Below, piece after piece: positions 49,384-58,279 of a stretch of 64,000 nucleotides of DNA; position 1 is the stretch's first letter, and each line of letters opens with the position of its first letter. The notes under the pieces were generated by a model, which was given only the letters and a program-made list of their open reading frames with translations, had not been told where the DNA came from and ran no database searches. Source of the stretch: Paenarthrobacter sp. A20 (GTDB lineage: Bacteria > Actinomycetota > Actinomycetes > Actinomycetales > Micrococcaceae); assembly GCF_024168825.1 (NCBI RefSeq), contig NZ_JALJWH010000001.1:3348001-3412000 (forward strand), given 5' to 3'. The translations under genes and the position numbers were made by a program.

Positions 49384-51057
49384 ATGACACAACCCCGATA
49401 CTTCCGGGCTGCCCGGATGACAGCGGCAAGCCTTGCAGTGGGCGCGATGCTGCTCACCGGCTGCACCGCCAACGTCGCCAAGACAGGGACCTCCGACGCG
49501 GGAGCGAACGCCAGCGCGTTCCTCACTATCCCGCGTGAGGACATGGGCACCTTCGTGCAGAACTTCAACCCGTTCGCACCCACGGTTAATCCCATGGTTC
49601 AGCAGTCCATCTACGAATCCCTCCTGATCTTCAACCCGGCAAAGGGCGACACGGTGCCGTGGCTCGCCACCGAGTGGAAGGCAGCAGAGGACGGCAAATC
49701 GGTCACCTTCACCCTTCGTGACGGCGTGAAGTGGTCCGACGGGCAGCCATTCGTGGCTGACGATGTTGCCTACACGTTCGAGCTCCAGAAGAAGATCAAG
49801 GGCGGCTTTGAGTATCTGGACACCGTCACGGCCGAGGGCAACAAAGTCACCTTCACCTTCAACAAGCCGTGGTCGCCAGCCCTCTACGACGTCGGCCAAC
49901 TCAGCATCCTGCCCAAGCACATTTGGTCCGCGTTGCCGGACCCGGAAAAGGACGCGAACGCCAAGCCGGTAGGTACCGGACCCTATACAGAAGTGGATAC
50001 TTTCCAGGCCCAGTCCTTCGTGCTGAAGAAGAATCCCAACTACTGGCAGCCTGGGAAGCAGAAGATCGCCGGCATCAAGATGCTCGCTTTCGCAGGAAAC
50101 GACGGCGCCAACCTCGCCGCCGCGAACGGGGACGTGGACTGGGCTCCGCAGTACATTCCCAACATTGAAAAGACCTTCGTTTCCAAGGACAAGGAACACC
50201 GTCAGTACTGGTTCCCGGCCACTGGCGCCATGATCAACTGGCAACTCAACACCACCAAAGCGCCGTTCAACGACGTTGACGTGCGCAAAGCACTGAGCAT
50301 GGCCGTGGACCGCGACCAGGTCACCAAGATCGGCATGAGCGGATACGCGAAGCCGGCGGACTGCACTGGACTCTCCGGGAACTATGAGACCTGGAAGAAC
50401 GCCGCGGTCAAGGACAACTGCACGTGGACCAACCACGACGTGCAGAAGGCCAACGAGCTGCTGGACAAGGCAGGTTATCCCAAGGGAGCCGACGGGAAGC
50501 GCACGTTCAAGGACGGCAAGCCCTTCGAGTTCAAGATCTCCGTGGGCGCGACTTCTTCCGATTGGTTGTCCGTGGCCAACGTCATCGCGCAGAACCTGGC
50601 CGAGGTGGGCGTCACTGCCAAGGTGGAGTCCCCCGACTGGGCTGCAGTGGTGGCCGGCTACGAGACCGGCGACTTCGATTCCGGGATCGTCTGGAGCGCC
50701 AACGATCCCAGCCCTTACAAGTACTTCAACACCTCCATGGGCACCGCCACTGTGAAGCCGGTAGGCACCAAGACGTTTGATAACTACCACCGCTTCGGCG
50801 ACACGAAGGCCGATGCCCTGCTGTCCGACTTCGCCGCAGAGGCCGACGAATCCAAGCAAAAGGACATCGCCAACAAGCTGCAGGAAGAGTACAACGACGT
50901 CGCACCGCTGGTGCCGCTGTTCTCCGGCCCTGAATGGGGTGCCTTCAACGACACCCGCTTTACTGGCTGGCCCACCGAGGACAACCCGTACGCCACGCTC
51001 TCCGTGCGTTCACCTACAACGGTGCTGGTCCTGACCACGCTGGAACCGCGCAAGTAG
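49384..51057 (+). CDS. ABC transporter substrate-binding lipoprotein, family 5 (Opp/Dpp-type)
   Basis: A 557-residue lipoprotein. Signal peptide with lipobox LLTGC (lipidated Cys27). Family-5 binding fold: WLATEWKAAEDGKSVTFTLR, KWSDGQPFVADDVAYTFE, VGTGPYTEVD, then DVRKALSMAVDRDQV. This family mostly binds peptides or nickel, but a branch binds oligosaccharides. Here it is followed by two permeases, two ATPases, two GH32 enzymes and a fructokinase, so I infer it binds fructo-oligosaccharides such as levanbiose. GGAAAGAGATAACC precedes the ATG. Confidence 0.9.
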   Translation: MTQPRYFRAARMTAASLAVGAMLLTGCTANVAKTGTSDAGANASAFLTIPREDMGTFVQNFNPFAPTVNPMVQQSIYESLLIFNPAKGDTVPWLATEWKAAEDGKSVTFTLRDGVKWSDGQPFVADDVAYTFELQKKIKGGFEYLDTVTAEGNKVTFTFNKPWSPALYDVGQLSILPKHIWSALPDPEKDANAKPVGTGPYTEVDTFQAQSFVLKKNPNYWQPGKQKIAGIKMLAFAGNDGANLAAANGDVDWAPQYIPNIEKTFVSKDKEHRQYWFPATGAMINWQLNTTKAPFNDVDVRKALSMAVDRDQVTKIGMSGYAKPADCTGLSGNYETWKNAAVKDNCTWTNHDVQKANELLDKAGYPKGADGKRTFKDGKPFEFKISVGATSSDWLSVANVIAQNLAEVGVTAKVESPDWAAVVAGYETGDFDSGIVWSANDPSPYKYFNTSMGTATVKPVGTKTFDNYHRFGDTKADALLSDFAAEADESKQKDIANKLQEEYNDVAPLVPLFSGPEWGAFNDTRFTGWPTEDNPYATLSVRSPTTVLVLTTLEPRK

Positions 51058-51096
51058 TCCCTCTTCCTCGGACTTAGGCCCTCCAGGCCTCACACC

Positions 51097-51142
51097 GCAC
51101 GCCCGGCGGCTCCGCCGCTGACCGGCCAACCGCCGGGCGTGC
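51097..51142 (+). repeat. Long hairpin between binding-protein and permease genes
   Basis: GCACGCCCGGCGG pairs perfectly with CCGCCGGGCGTGC around a 20-base loop that itself is GC-rich. Such stems between binding-protein and permease genes often stabilise the upstream mRNA or stop part of the transcripts, so that much more binding protein than permease is made. No T run. Confidence 0.7.
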
Positions 51143-51178
51143 CCCCACATTTCCGCAATTCCCGAATGGAGGGAAACC

Positions 51179-52156
51179 GTGCGCTTCATCCTGCGTCGCC
51201 TGGGTTTCTACCTGATCGCCTTCTGGGCATCCATCACCCTGAATTTCATGCTCCCGCGATTCATGCCGGGCGACCCCGTGTCCCGCATGTTCGCCCGTTC
51301 CCAAGACCGAATGCAACCCGAACAGATCGAGGCCCTGCGCAAACTGCTGGGTGTTGATGATCGGCCCATGTGGGAGCAGTACATCGACTACATGCACAAC
51401 ATTTTCACCGGGCAGATGGGTGTCTCCATCTCCCGTTTCCCCACTCCGGTCACCGAGGTCATCTCGTCCCAAATCGGCTGGACACTCCTACTGGGCGGAA
51501 CCGCACTGGTGATTGCCGCCGTCGTGGGTAACCTGCTGGGCATCCTTGCCGCATGGCGGCGCGGAGGCGCGATCGACTCCGCGCTCCCACCCGTGCTGGT
51601 TTTCATCGGTTCGTTCCCCTACTTCTGGCTTGCGATGGGGGCGCTGTACCTGTTCGGCGTGGTGCTCGGTTGGTTCCCGATCCGGCACGCGTTTACGGAC
51701 GGTTTGGAGCCGGCGTTCACCTGGGAGTTCATCGGCGACGTCGGTGCGCACCTTGTGCTGCCCGCGCTGACGATTGTGCTGGTCTCCATCGGCGGCTGGA
51801 TGCTCGGCATGCGCAACACCATGATCGCCACCAATTCCGAGGACTACATCACCATGGCCGAAGCCAAGGGACTCCGCCCGGGCCGGATCATGCTCCGCTA
51901 CGCAGCACGCAATGCCATGCTCCCGTCGGTGACCAGCTTCGGTATGGGACTGGGATTCGTGGTGGGCGGTGCCCTGCTCACAGAGGTGGTGTTCGCCTAC
52001 CCCGGCGTCGGCTACCAGCTCCTCAACGCTGTGCAAGGCCTCGACTATCCGCTCATGCAGGGCTTGTTCCTGACCATCACCGCCGCTGTTCTGCTTGCCA
52101 ACTTCCTGGTGGACATCCTGTATGTCCGCCTCGACCCGCGCGTGCGCAGCAACTAG
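51179..52156 (+). CDS. ABC transporter permease (DppB/OppB type)
   Basis: A 325-residue inner-membrane permease with about six helices: IAFWASITLNFMLPRF at the start, TALVIAAVVGNLLGI, FPYFWLAMGALYLFGVVLGW. The EAA loop, which contacts the ATPase, reads EAKGLRPGRIMLRYAARNAM. GTG start with ATGGAGGGAAACC before it. OppB-like proteins of about 310 residues start exactly this way. Confidence 0.94.
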   Translation: MRFILRRLGFYLIAFWASITLNFMLPRFMPGDPVSRMFARSQDRMQPEQIEALRKLLGVDDRPMWEQYIDYMHNIFTGQMGVSISRFPTPVTEVISSQIGWTLLLGGTALVIAAVVGNLLGILAAWRRGGAIDSALPPVLVFIGSFPYFWLAMGALYLFGVVLGWFPIRHAFTDGLEPAFTWEFIGDVGAHLVLPALTIVLVSIGGWMLGMRNTMIATNSEDYITMAEAKGLRPGRIMLRYAARNAMLPSVTSFGMGLGFVVGGALLTEVVFAYPGVGYQLLNAVQGLDYPLMQGLFLTITAAVLLANFLVDILYVRLDPRVRSN

Positions 52157-52166
52157 AGGACTGATC

Positions 52167-53093
52167 ATGACTACCGCACTTCTGAAGCAGCCAACTCCAG
52201 CACCGGCTGTCCGTAAGCCCAACCGCAGCTTCGTTCACGGCCTCATCAGCAACAAGAAAGCGCTGACGGGCATGGCCGTGATGGTCATCTTCATTGCATT
52301 GGCTTTACTGGCACCTGTCCTGTTTCCCGGCGACCCTTCGAGGATTACCGCCATGGCGTCCCTGGAACCATCGGCTGAGCACTGGCTGGGCACCACCGCC
52401 AAAGGACAGGACGTGCTCGCGCTGACTGTCCACGGCTCACGAAGTTCCCTGTTTGTGGGACTGACGGTGGGCGTAGCCTCCACTTTCATCGGTATCCTGG
52501 TGGGCTTGGCCTCGGCGTACTTCGGCAAATTCATTGACGAAGCCCTGTCCCTGGTCACCAACGTCTTCCTGCTCCTGCCCGGCCTGCCGCTGCTGGTCAT
52601 CCTGGCCGCCTTCCTTCCGCCCGGCCTGGGCACCGTAATCCTCGTCCTGGTGGTCACCGGATGGGCCGGTTCAGCGCGCGTCCTGCGCTCACAAGCGTTG
52701 TCCATCCGCTCCAAGGACTTTGTGGCCGCGGCCGTCGTGTCCGGCGAACGGGCCGGGAGGATCATGTTCCGCGAGATCCTGCCCAACATGGCCTCGATCG
52801 TCATGGGTACCCTCCTTGCCTGCGTGATCTACGGAATCGGCGCACAAGCAGGCCTGGAGTTCCTGGGACTGGGCGACGTCAGCACGGTCTCCTGGGGCAA
52901 CAACCTCTTCTGGGCCGGCAATGAAGGCGCCTTGCTGACCGGCAGTTGGTGGGTCTTTGTACCCTCCGGCGTCTGCATCGCACTGGTGGCGTTCGCCCTT
53001 GCCCTCATCAACTACGCCGTGGATGAGGTCACCAACCCGCGGCTCCGAAAGATCAAGACCCCGAAAGACACTGAAAGGAGCGCCGCCAAATGA
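52167..53093 (+). CDS. ABC transporter permease (DppC/OppC type)
   Basis: A 308-residue permease, partner of the preceding one. N-terminal OppC segment LISNKKALTGMAVMVIFIAL, then LGTTAKGQDVLALTVHGSRSSLFVGL, of which GTTAKGQDV is the family GTDxxGRDV loop; EAA-like loop SGERAGRIMFREILPNM. The ATG at 52167 follows AGAGGACTG. Ends overlapping the first ATPase gene by four bases. Confidence 0.94.
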   Translation: MTTALLKQPTPAPAVRKPNRSFVHGLISNKKALTGMAVMVIFIALALLAPVLFPGDPSRITAMASLEPSAEHWLGTTAKGQDVLALTVHGSRSSLFVGLTVGVASTFIGILVGLASAYFGKFIDEALSLVTNVFLLLPGLPLLVILAAFLPPGLGTVILVLVVTGWAGSARVLRSQALSIRSKDFVAAAVVSGERAGRIMFREILPNMASIVMGTLLACVIYGIGAQAGLEFLGLGDVSTVSWGNNLFWAGNEGALLTGSWWVFVPSGVCIALVAFALALINYAVDEVTNPRLRKIKTPKDTERSAAK

Positions 53094-54052
53094 CCATCTC
53101 CCAAGTTTCCTTCGGCTCCCACGAACCTGTGCTTGACGTCAAGGACCTCACGGTCAAGTACATCGGCGACACCCGCTCGACCACCGCCGTCGACCACGTT
53201 TCCTTCAGCATTGGCACCGGTGAGGTATTCGGCCTCGCGGGGGAGTCCGGCTGCGGGAAGTCCACCATTGCCAACTCGATCATGCGGCTCCTGAAGGATC
53301 CGGCGAAGATTGCCGGCGGCAGCATTTCCTTCGGTGGAAAGGACGTCCTGGCCATGAGCCCGGAGGAGCTGCGGCGCTTCCGCTGGCAGGACGTAGCCAT
53401 GGTGTTCCAGTCGGCCATGAATTCGCTCAACCCGGTGCTGACCATCGGCGAACAGATCGTGGATATCTTCACCACCCATGCCGGCTACTCCCGCAAGGAA
53501 TCAATGCGGCGTGCCGGTGAGCTGCTGGAACTGGTAAGGATCGATCCCGCCCGGCTCAAGTCCTATCCGCACCAGCTCTCCGGCGGCATGCGTCAACGTG
53601 CGGTCATCGCCATGGCCGTGGCGCTCAAGCCGTCCCTGTTGATACTGGACGAGCCCACCACCGCCCTGGATGTGGTGGTACAGCAAGAAATCATGGCGCA
53701 AATCAAGGAACTCCAGCGCGAGCTCGGTTTCTCCGTCCTCTTCATCACGCACGACATGTCCCTCATGGTGGAACTCTCGCACCGCATGGCCGTGATGTAC
53801 GGCGGCCGGATTGTGGAGACCGCGAAGGCCCAGGATGTGTACGCCACCCCTCGCCACCCTTACACCCAGGCGCTGATGGGCGCCTTCCCGCCGCTCACCG
53901 GTCCCCGTGTTCCGCTAACCGGCCTGCCCGACGGCGTGAAGTTCCGGAATATTCCGGACCTCGCCGAGGTGGCACCCGGCCATTTTGTGGCCCCGTTTGG
54001 TGCCGACGCTTCGGTTACTGATGCCGCAAACCTGGAAGGGGCTGCACGATGA
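53090..54052 (+). CDS. ABC transporter ATP-binding protein (DppD/OppD type)
   Basis: A 320-residue ATPase. Walker A GESGCGKST (51-59), Q-loop VFQSAMNSLNPVLTIGEQ, signature LSGGMRQR, Walker B LLILDEPTTALD, H-loop FITHDMSLM. C-terminal oligopeptide-type extension (HPYTQALMGAFPPL). ATGA overlap with permease upstream and with the second ATPase downstream. Confidence 0.95.
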   Translation: MTISQVSFGSHEPVLDVKDLTVKYIGDTRSTTAVDHVSFSIGTGEVFGLAGESGCGKSTIANSIMRLLKDPAKIAGGSISFGGKDVLAMSPEELRRFRWQDVAMVFQSAMNSLNPVLTIGEQIVDIFTTHAGYSRKESMRRAGELLELVRIDPARLKSYPHQLSGGMRQRAVIAMAVALKPSLLILDEPTTALDVVVQQEIMAQIKELQRELGFSVLFITHDMSLMVELSHRMAVMYGGRIVETAKAQDVYATPRHPYTQALMGAFPPLTGPRVPLTGLPDGVKFRNIPDLAEVAPGHFVAPFGADASVTDAANLEGAAR

Positions 54053-55143
54053 GCCACTCACTGATGACCCCATCGGCCGTGTCCAACACCGGCACCCCTG
54101 CCCTGGAGATTCGCGGTTTGGGAAAGACTTTCCCCATTGGAGGGTTGTTCGCCCGCGATTCTGTCCGCGCCCTGCACGGGATCGATCTCACTATCGGCAC
54201 GGGCGAAATCGTGGCGCTCGTGGGGGAGTCCGGTTCCGGCAAGAGCACCTTGGCCCGCTGTGTAGCGCGGCTCGAAAAGCCGAGCTCGGGGGAGATCCTG
54301 ATTGACGGCGTCGACGTCCTCAAGCGCGACCGGTTCCAAGCCTCGCGCGCCTTCCGATCGCAATTGCAAATGGTCTTCCAAGATCCCTTCGGTTCACTGA
54401 ACCCGGCCCACAGGATGGATCACTTCCTGCGGCGCTCGTTGGCGATCCACGGCAGGAGCGGCGGTTCTGAGAGCGAGACCCAAAGGCGGCTTGAAGAACT
54501 CATGACCACCGTTGGCCTGCAGGCGGACATGCTGAACTCGTATCCGCACGAGCTCTCCGGCGGACAGCGCCAACGCGTTGCGATCGCCCGGGCCCTCGCC
54601 GTTGAACCGCAGGTCATCCTGGCCGACGAGCCCACCTCCATGCTGGATGTTTCAGTTCGGATCGGGGTGCTGAACCTGATGCGCAAGCTCCGCGACGAGC
54701 AGGGCATCTCCATGCTCTACATCACCCACGACCTCGCGTCCGCACGGTACCTGGCGGACCGGACCGCGGTCATGTTCGCCGGCGAATTGGTGGAGGAAGG
54801 CGAGTCCCTGGACCTTTTGGCCAATCCTGCGCACCCGTACACGCAACTGCTGGTTTCAGCTGTCCCGGACCCTGCCCGTGCAGGCTCGTATGATCCGGTC
54901 CGCAGGGCAGAATTGCGGCAAGCGGTCATGGCCTCGAAGCAGTGCGCGTTCCACGGCGATCCGAACCAAGCATGCTCGTCCAAAGAACCTGTGCGCCATC
55001 AGGTTGGCGACCCCGAAAACCGTCACTGGGTCCGCTGCCACCTCTACAGGCCGTGGGCCGCTGCCGGCAGCCATGCCTTGGCGAGTGAACCACTGCAATC
55101 CAGCCACCCGGCGTCGAACGCTCAAGAAGAGGCTTCCGCATGA
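54049..55143 (+). CDS. ABC transporter ATP-binding protein (DppF/OppF type)
   Basis: A 364-residue ATPase. Walker A GESGSGKST, Q-loop VFQDPFGSLNP, signature LSGGQRQR, Walker B ILADEPTSMLD, H-loop YITHDLASARYL. C-terminal OppF extension with a Cys-bearing segment (CAFHGDPNQACSSKEP, HWVRCHLY), similar to the OppD/F cysteine motif. Heterodimer partner of the preceding ATPase. Its end overlaps the GH32 start by four bases, which ties the importer to fructan hydrolysis. Confidence 0.95.
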   Translation: MSHSLMTPSAVSNTGTPALEIRGLGKTFPIGGLFARDSVRALHGIDLTIGTGEIVALVGESGSGKSTLARCVARLEKPSSGEILIDGVDVLKRDRFQASRAFRSQLQMVFQDPFGSLNPAHRMDHFLRRSLAIHGRSGGSESETQRRLEELMTTVGLQADMLNSYPHELSGGQRQRVAIARALAVEPQVILADEPTSMLDVSVRIGVLNLMRKLRDEQGISMLYITHDLASARYLADRTAVMFAGELVEEGESLDLLANPAHPYTQLLVSAVPDPARAGSYDPVRRAELRQAVMASKQCAFHGDPNQACSSKEPVRHQVGDPENRHWVRCHLYRPWAAAGSHALASEPLQSSHPASNAQEEASA

Positions 55144-56690
55144 CTGAACTTACCCACCCGCTCGCCACCATTCCGCGGGATGAGTTGCTGTCCCGCGCCG
55201 AGGCCGACCCCCTCCGCCCACGATTCCACTTCGTCTCGCCGGCCGGTTGGCTCAACGATCCCAACGGGGTCAGTCAATGGAACGGCACGTACCACCTGTT
55301 CTACCAGTACAACCCTGAGGGTGCTTTCCACCACCGTATCCAGTGGGGCCATGCCACCAGCACGGACCTGGTCACCTGGACTGATCAGCCCGTGGCCTTG
55401 GAACCTTCCGCGGGACCGGACGCCGAGGGCTGCTGGTCGGGGGTGTTGGTGAACGACGGCGGTACGCCCACCTTGGTGTACTCGGGGCGGTATGAGGACA
55501 AGGAACTGCCCTGCGTCGCCGTAGGATCACCGGACCTGCTGAAGTGGACCAAGGATCCAGGAAATCCTGTCATTGGCGCCCCGCCGGCCGGCGTCGACAT
55601 CACGGCGTACCGCGATCACTGTGTATGGCGCGAAGACGGCAAGTGGCGGCAACTGGTGGGTTCGGGGATTCGGCACCTCGGCGGCACGGCGTTCTTGTAT
55701 GAGTCTTGGGACTTGCGGTCCTGGGACTACCTCGGGCCGCTGTTCATCGGCGATGCGTCCCTGGGTGATCCTGCGGACACTGACTGGACCGGGACCATGT
55801 GGGAGTGCGTCGATCTGTTCCGGGCAGGACAGGGATCGTTGGGGTCTGCACCCGCTGATGGCTCGCCGGACGTGCTGGTTTTCTCCGCATGGGACGACGG
55901 CGAAACCCGCCACCCGCTGTACTGGACCGGCCGCTACGCCGGGGATGCCTTCGAGCCGGAGGCGTTGCACAGGCTGGACTATGGAGGCCGCTTCTTCTAT
56001 GCACCGCAGTCTTTCCAGGATGAGTCCGGCCGACGCGTCATGTTCGGCTGGATGCAGGAAGGACGAAGCGACGCAGCAATGGTGGAAGCCGGCTGGTCAG
56101 GCGTCATGAGCCTTCCGCGCGTCACCACCGTGGCCAAGGATGGAACCTTGGCGTTTTCACCGGTCCCCGAAATCGCGAAACTGCGCAGCGATCACGTCAG
56201 CGTTCCGGCCCAGGTGTTGGTGGGGGCGGGAACGTCCGTGACGACGGGTGTGTCCGGCAACCAGCTGGACCTGGAGTTGGACGTGCAACTGGCGCCCGGA
56301 GCGGAGGTTCGGCTCGGAGTGCTGGTGTCCACGGACGGTGCTGAGGAAACGGTGATCGTGCTGAGCCGGGCTGCTGACGGAACACCCACCGGCACACTCC
56401 GCCTTGATCGCACGCGCAGCAGCCTCAACCCATCCGTGGATGTGGAGGACAAGTCCGGCGCCCTTCCCATGACTGACGGTCGTGTTCGCCTGCGTGTCCT
56501 GGTGGACCGGTCCGCCGTCGAAATTTTCGCCAACGGAAAACCGCTCACAGCCCGTATCTACCCGACCCTCGGCGGTGAGCGCGTGACGCTGGCCGCCACG
56601 GAGGGTTCGGCGCGGCTCCTCTCATTCGACGCTTGGACCATGGCCGGAGTCTTTGAAGAGACCCGTAGCCTCCTGCCGGAACGGAAGTGA
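55140..56690 (+). CDS. Glycoside hydrolase family 32, cytoplasmic beta-fructosidase
   Basis: A 516-residue GH32 enzyme without signal peptide. Nucleophile Asp40 in WLNDPNG; transition-state Asp159 in YRDHCVW (the RDP of the family reads RDH); acid/base Glu222 in WECVDLF (ECP reads ECV). FHFVSPAGWLNDPNG...YHLFYQYNP, broken here, is the invertase/levanase start; the C-terminal beta-sandwich has VRLRVLVDRSAVEIFANG. It hydrolyses imported sucrose or fructo-oligosaccharides to fructose. Translationally coupled to the importer. Confidence 0.94.
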   Translation: MTELTHPLATIPRDELLSRAEADPLRPRFHFVSPAGWLNDPNGVSQWNGTYHLFYQYNPEGAFHHRIQWGHATSTDLVTWTDQPVALEPSAGPDAEGCWSGVLVNDGGTPTLVYSGRYEDKELPCVAVGSPDLLKWTKDPGNPVIGAPPAGVDITAYRDHCVWREDGKWRQLVGSGIRHLGGTAFLYESWDLRSWDYLGPLFIGDASLGDPADTDWTGTMWECVDLFRAGQGSLGSAPADGSPDVLVFSAWDDGETRHPLYWTGRYAGDAFEPEALHRLDYGGRFFYAPQSFQDESGRRVMFGWMQEGRSDAAMVEAGWSGVMSLPRVTTVAKDGTLAFSPVPEIAKLRSDHVSVPAQVLVGAGTSVTTGVSGNQLDLELDVQLAPGAEVRLGVLVSTDGAEETVIVLSRAADGTPTGTLRLDRTRSSLNPSVDVEDKSGALPMTDGRVRLRVLVDRSAVEIFANGKPLTARIYPTLGGERVTLAATEGSARLLSFDAWTMAGVFEETRSLLPERK

Positions 56691-56695
56691 CACCC

Positions 56696-58252
56696 ATGGA
56701 AAAAACACCATCAATCTCCCGCCGCGGCCTCCTGACCGGGGCTGGTGCAGCAGCGCTGGGCGGGTCCATGGCGCTGTCCAGTGGCCCCGCCGCGGCGGCA
56801 GGCAGCCCTTCGAAAGGATCATCCCGGATGCGGCCGGTCTATCACTTCAGCGTGCCTGACAACTGGAAGAACGATCCCCAGAGACCCATCTACCTGGACG
56901 GGGAGTACCACTACTACTACTTGTACAACGCTGACTACATCAAGGGCGGGGGCGGCACATCCTGGCGCCGTGCCACCACCACCGATCATGTCGCATTCCG
57001 GGACCGCGGGGTCGCGATACCCAAGTTCAGCAACGGCAACGGTGACTGCTGGTCCGGTTGCATGGTGGTCGATGAGCGAAACTCGGCGGGATACGGGGCG
57101 GGCGCGGTCGTAGCCCTTGTTACCCAGGCGCCCGAAGGCCGGCAAGCGCAGTACCTCTGGTACTCCAAGGACAGGGGGCGCTCTTTCAAGCCCGGCGGCC
57201 AGGCGCCGGTGCTGCCCAACCCAGGGGTCCATGATTTCCGTGATCCCAAGGTGATCTGGGACGAGGACCGTGGCCGGTGGTTCATGGCCAACGCAGAAGG
57301 GCAAAAGCTTGGTTTCTACACCTCCCCGGACCTGCGGTCCTGGAAGCGTGTTGGCGAATTTCTTCGCAGCGACTTGGGTCTGCTGGAGTGCCCTGACCTC
57401 TTCAGGATGACGGCCGACGACGGCACCTCCCACTGGGTCCTGGGTACCAGCGCCAACGGCAAGGGCCGCGGGCTGCCTGCGACATATGCGTATTGGACTG
57501 GAGCTTTCGACGGCAGTTCATTCAGCCCCGACCATGCCGAGCCGGAGTGGCTGGACTATGGTTTCGATTTTTATGGCGCAGTGACGTATCCGCATCACGA
57601 TGGGTCGGGAGCGGAGGACCCAACCCTCCGCCGGGCGATTGGTTGGGCAAACTTCTGGGATTACCCCCACAACACCCCAACCCTTGCCACTGACGGCTAC
57701 AACGGAGATGACATGATCGTCCGCGATGTCCGGCTCAAGCGTGGAAACGGGGCCTACTACCTCGCATCCACCCCCACGTCTGCACTGGGAGACCACGTGA
57801 AGCGCACCCATCGACTGGGTGATGTGGCAGTTGCGGGCACGCATGACCTGACGATCCGCTCGAACGCCTACGATCTGAGCTGCGAGCTGGTGTGGGACCC
57901 GGCGGCACCGCCGGCCAATCTCGGGCTGGAGGTATGCCGTGCGCCGAGTGGAGGCAGGCATGTGGCCGCAGGTGCCTTCCTGCGCGGCCCGTTTACCTAC
58001 GTCAATCGGCGCCCCACCATCAACCCCACTGCCGGCGAAACCCAAACCCCGGTGGACCCCTCCACCGGGAGACTCACGCTACGCATCCTGGTGGACCGCA
58101 CCAGCGTGGAGGTGTTCATTGGCGATGGGCGTGTAGTGCACTCGCACCGGGTCTTCCCGCTTGAAGGCGATGACGGCATCCGCCTCTACGCCCATGAAGG
58201 AGCGGCCACGTTCCGGAACCTGACCATCCGTGAGCTCAAGGCCACGCCGTAG
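56696..58252 (+). CDS. Tat-exported GH32 levanase (endolevanase/levan fructotransferase-like)
   Basis: A 518-residue secreted GH32. Tat signal: ISRRGLL (twin Arg 9-10), hydrophobic GAGAAALGGSMALSSG, Ala-rich cleavage region about residue 32-35. Catalytic residues: Asp60 in NWKNDPQRP, Asp183 in FRDPKVIW, Glu231 in LECPDLF. The NDPQRP variant (in place of NDPNG) and the PATYAYWTGAFDG segment mark the levan-acting branch, which includes levanbiose-forming levanases and levan fructotransferases from Arthrobacter; I cannot say whether it hydrolyses or makes a difructose anhydride. I start at ATG 56696 (GGAAG upstream); a GTG at 56687 overlaps the previous stop. Confidence 0.9.
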   Translation: MEKTPSISRRGLLTGAGAAALGGSMALSSGPAAAAGSPSKGSSRMRPVYHFSVPDNWKNDPQRPIYLDGEYHYYYLYNADYIKGGGGTSWRRATTTDHVAFRDRGVAIPKFSNGNGDCWSGCMVVDERNSAGYGAGAVVALVTQAPEGRQAQYLWYSKDRGRSFKPGGQAPVLPNPGVHDFRDPKVIWDEDRGRWFMANAEGQKLGFYTSPDLRSWKRVGEFLRSDLGLLECPDLFRMTADDGTSHWVLGTSANGKGRGLPATYAYWTGAFDGSSFSPDHAEPEWLDYGFDFYGAVTYPHHDGSGAEDPTLRRAIGWANFWDYPHNTPTLATDGYNGDDMIVRDVRLKRGNGAYYLASTPTSALGDHVKRTHRLGDVAVAGTHDLTIRSNAYDLSCELVWDPAAPPANLGLEVCRAPSGGRHVAAGAFLRGPFTYVNRRPTINPTAGETQTPVDPSTGRLTLRILVDRTSVEVFIGDGRVVHSHRVFPLEGDDGIRLYAHEGAATFRNLTIRELKATP

Positions 58253-58279
58253 CCCGCCCCTGGAAAGAAGAGACCTCTG

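Noticed and set aside
49351..50859. 502-codon open frame antisense to the binding-protein gene
   Set aside because: No motif or start site; plus strand encodes a clear lipoprotein.
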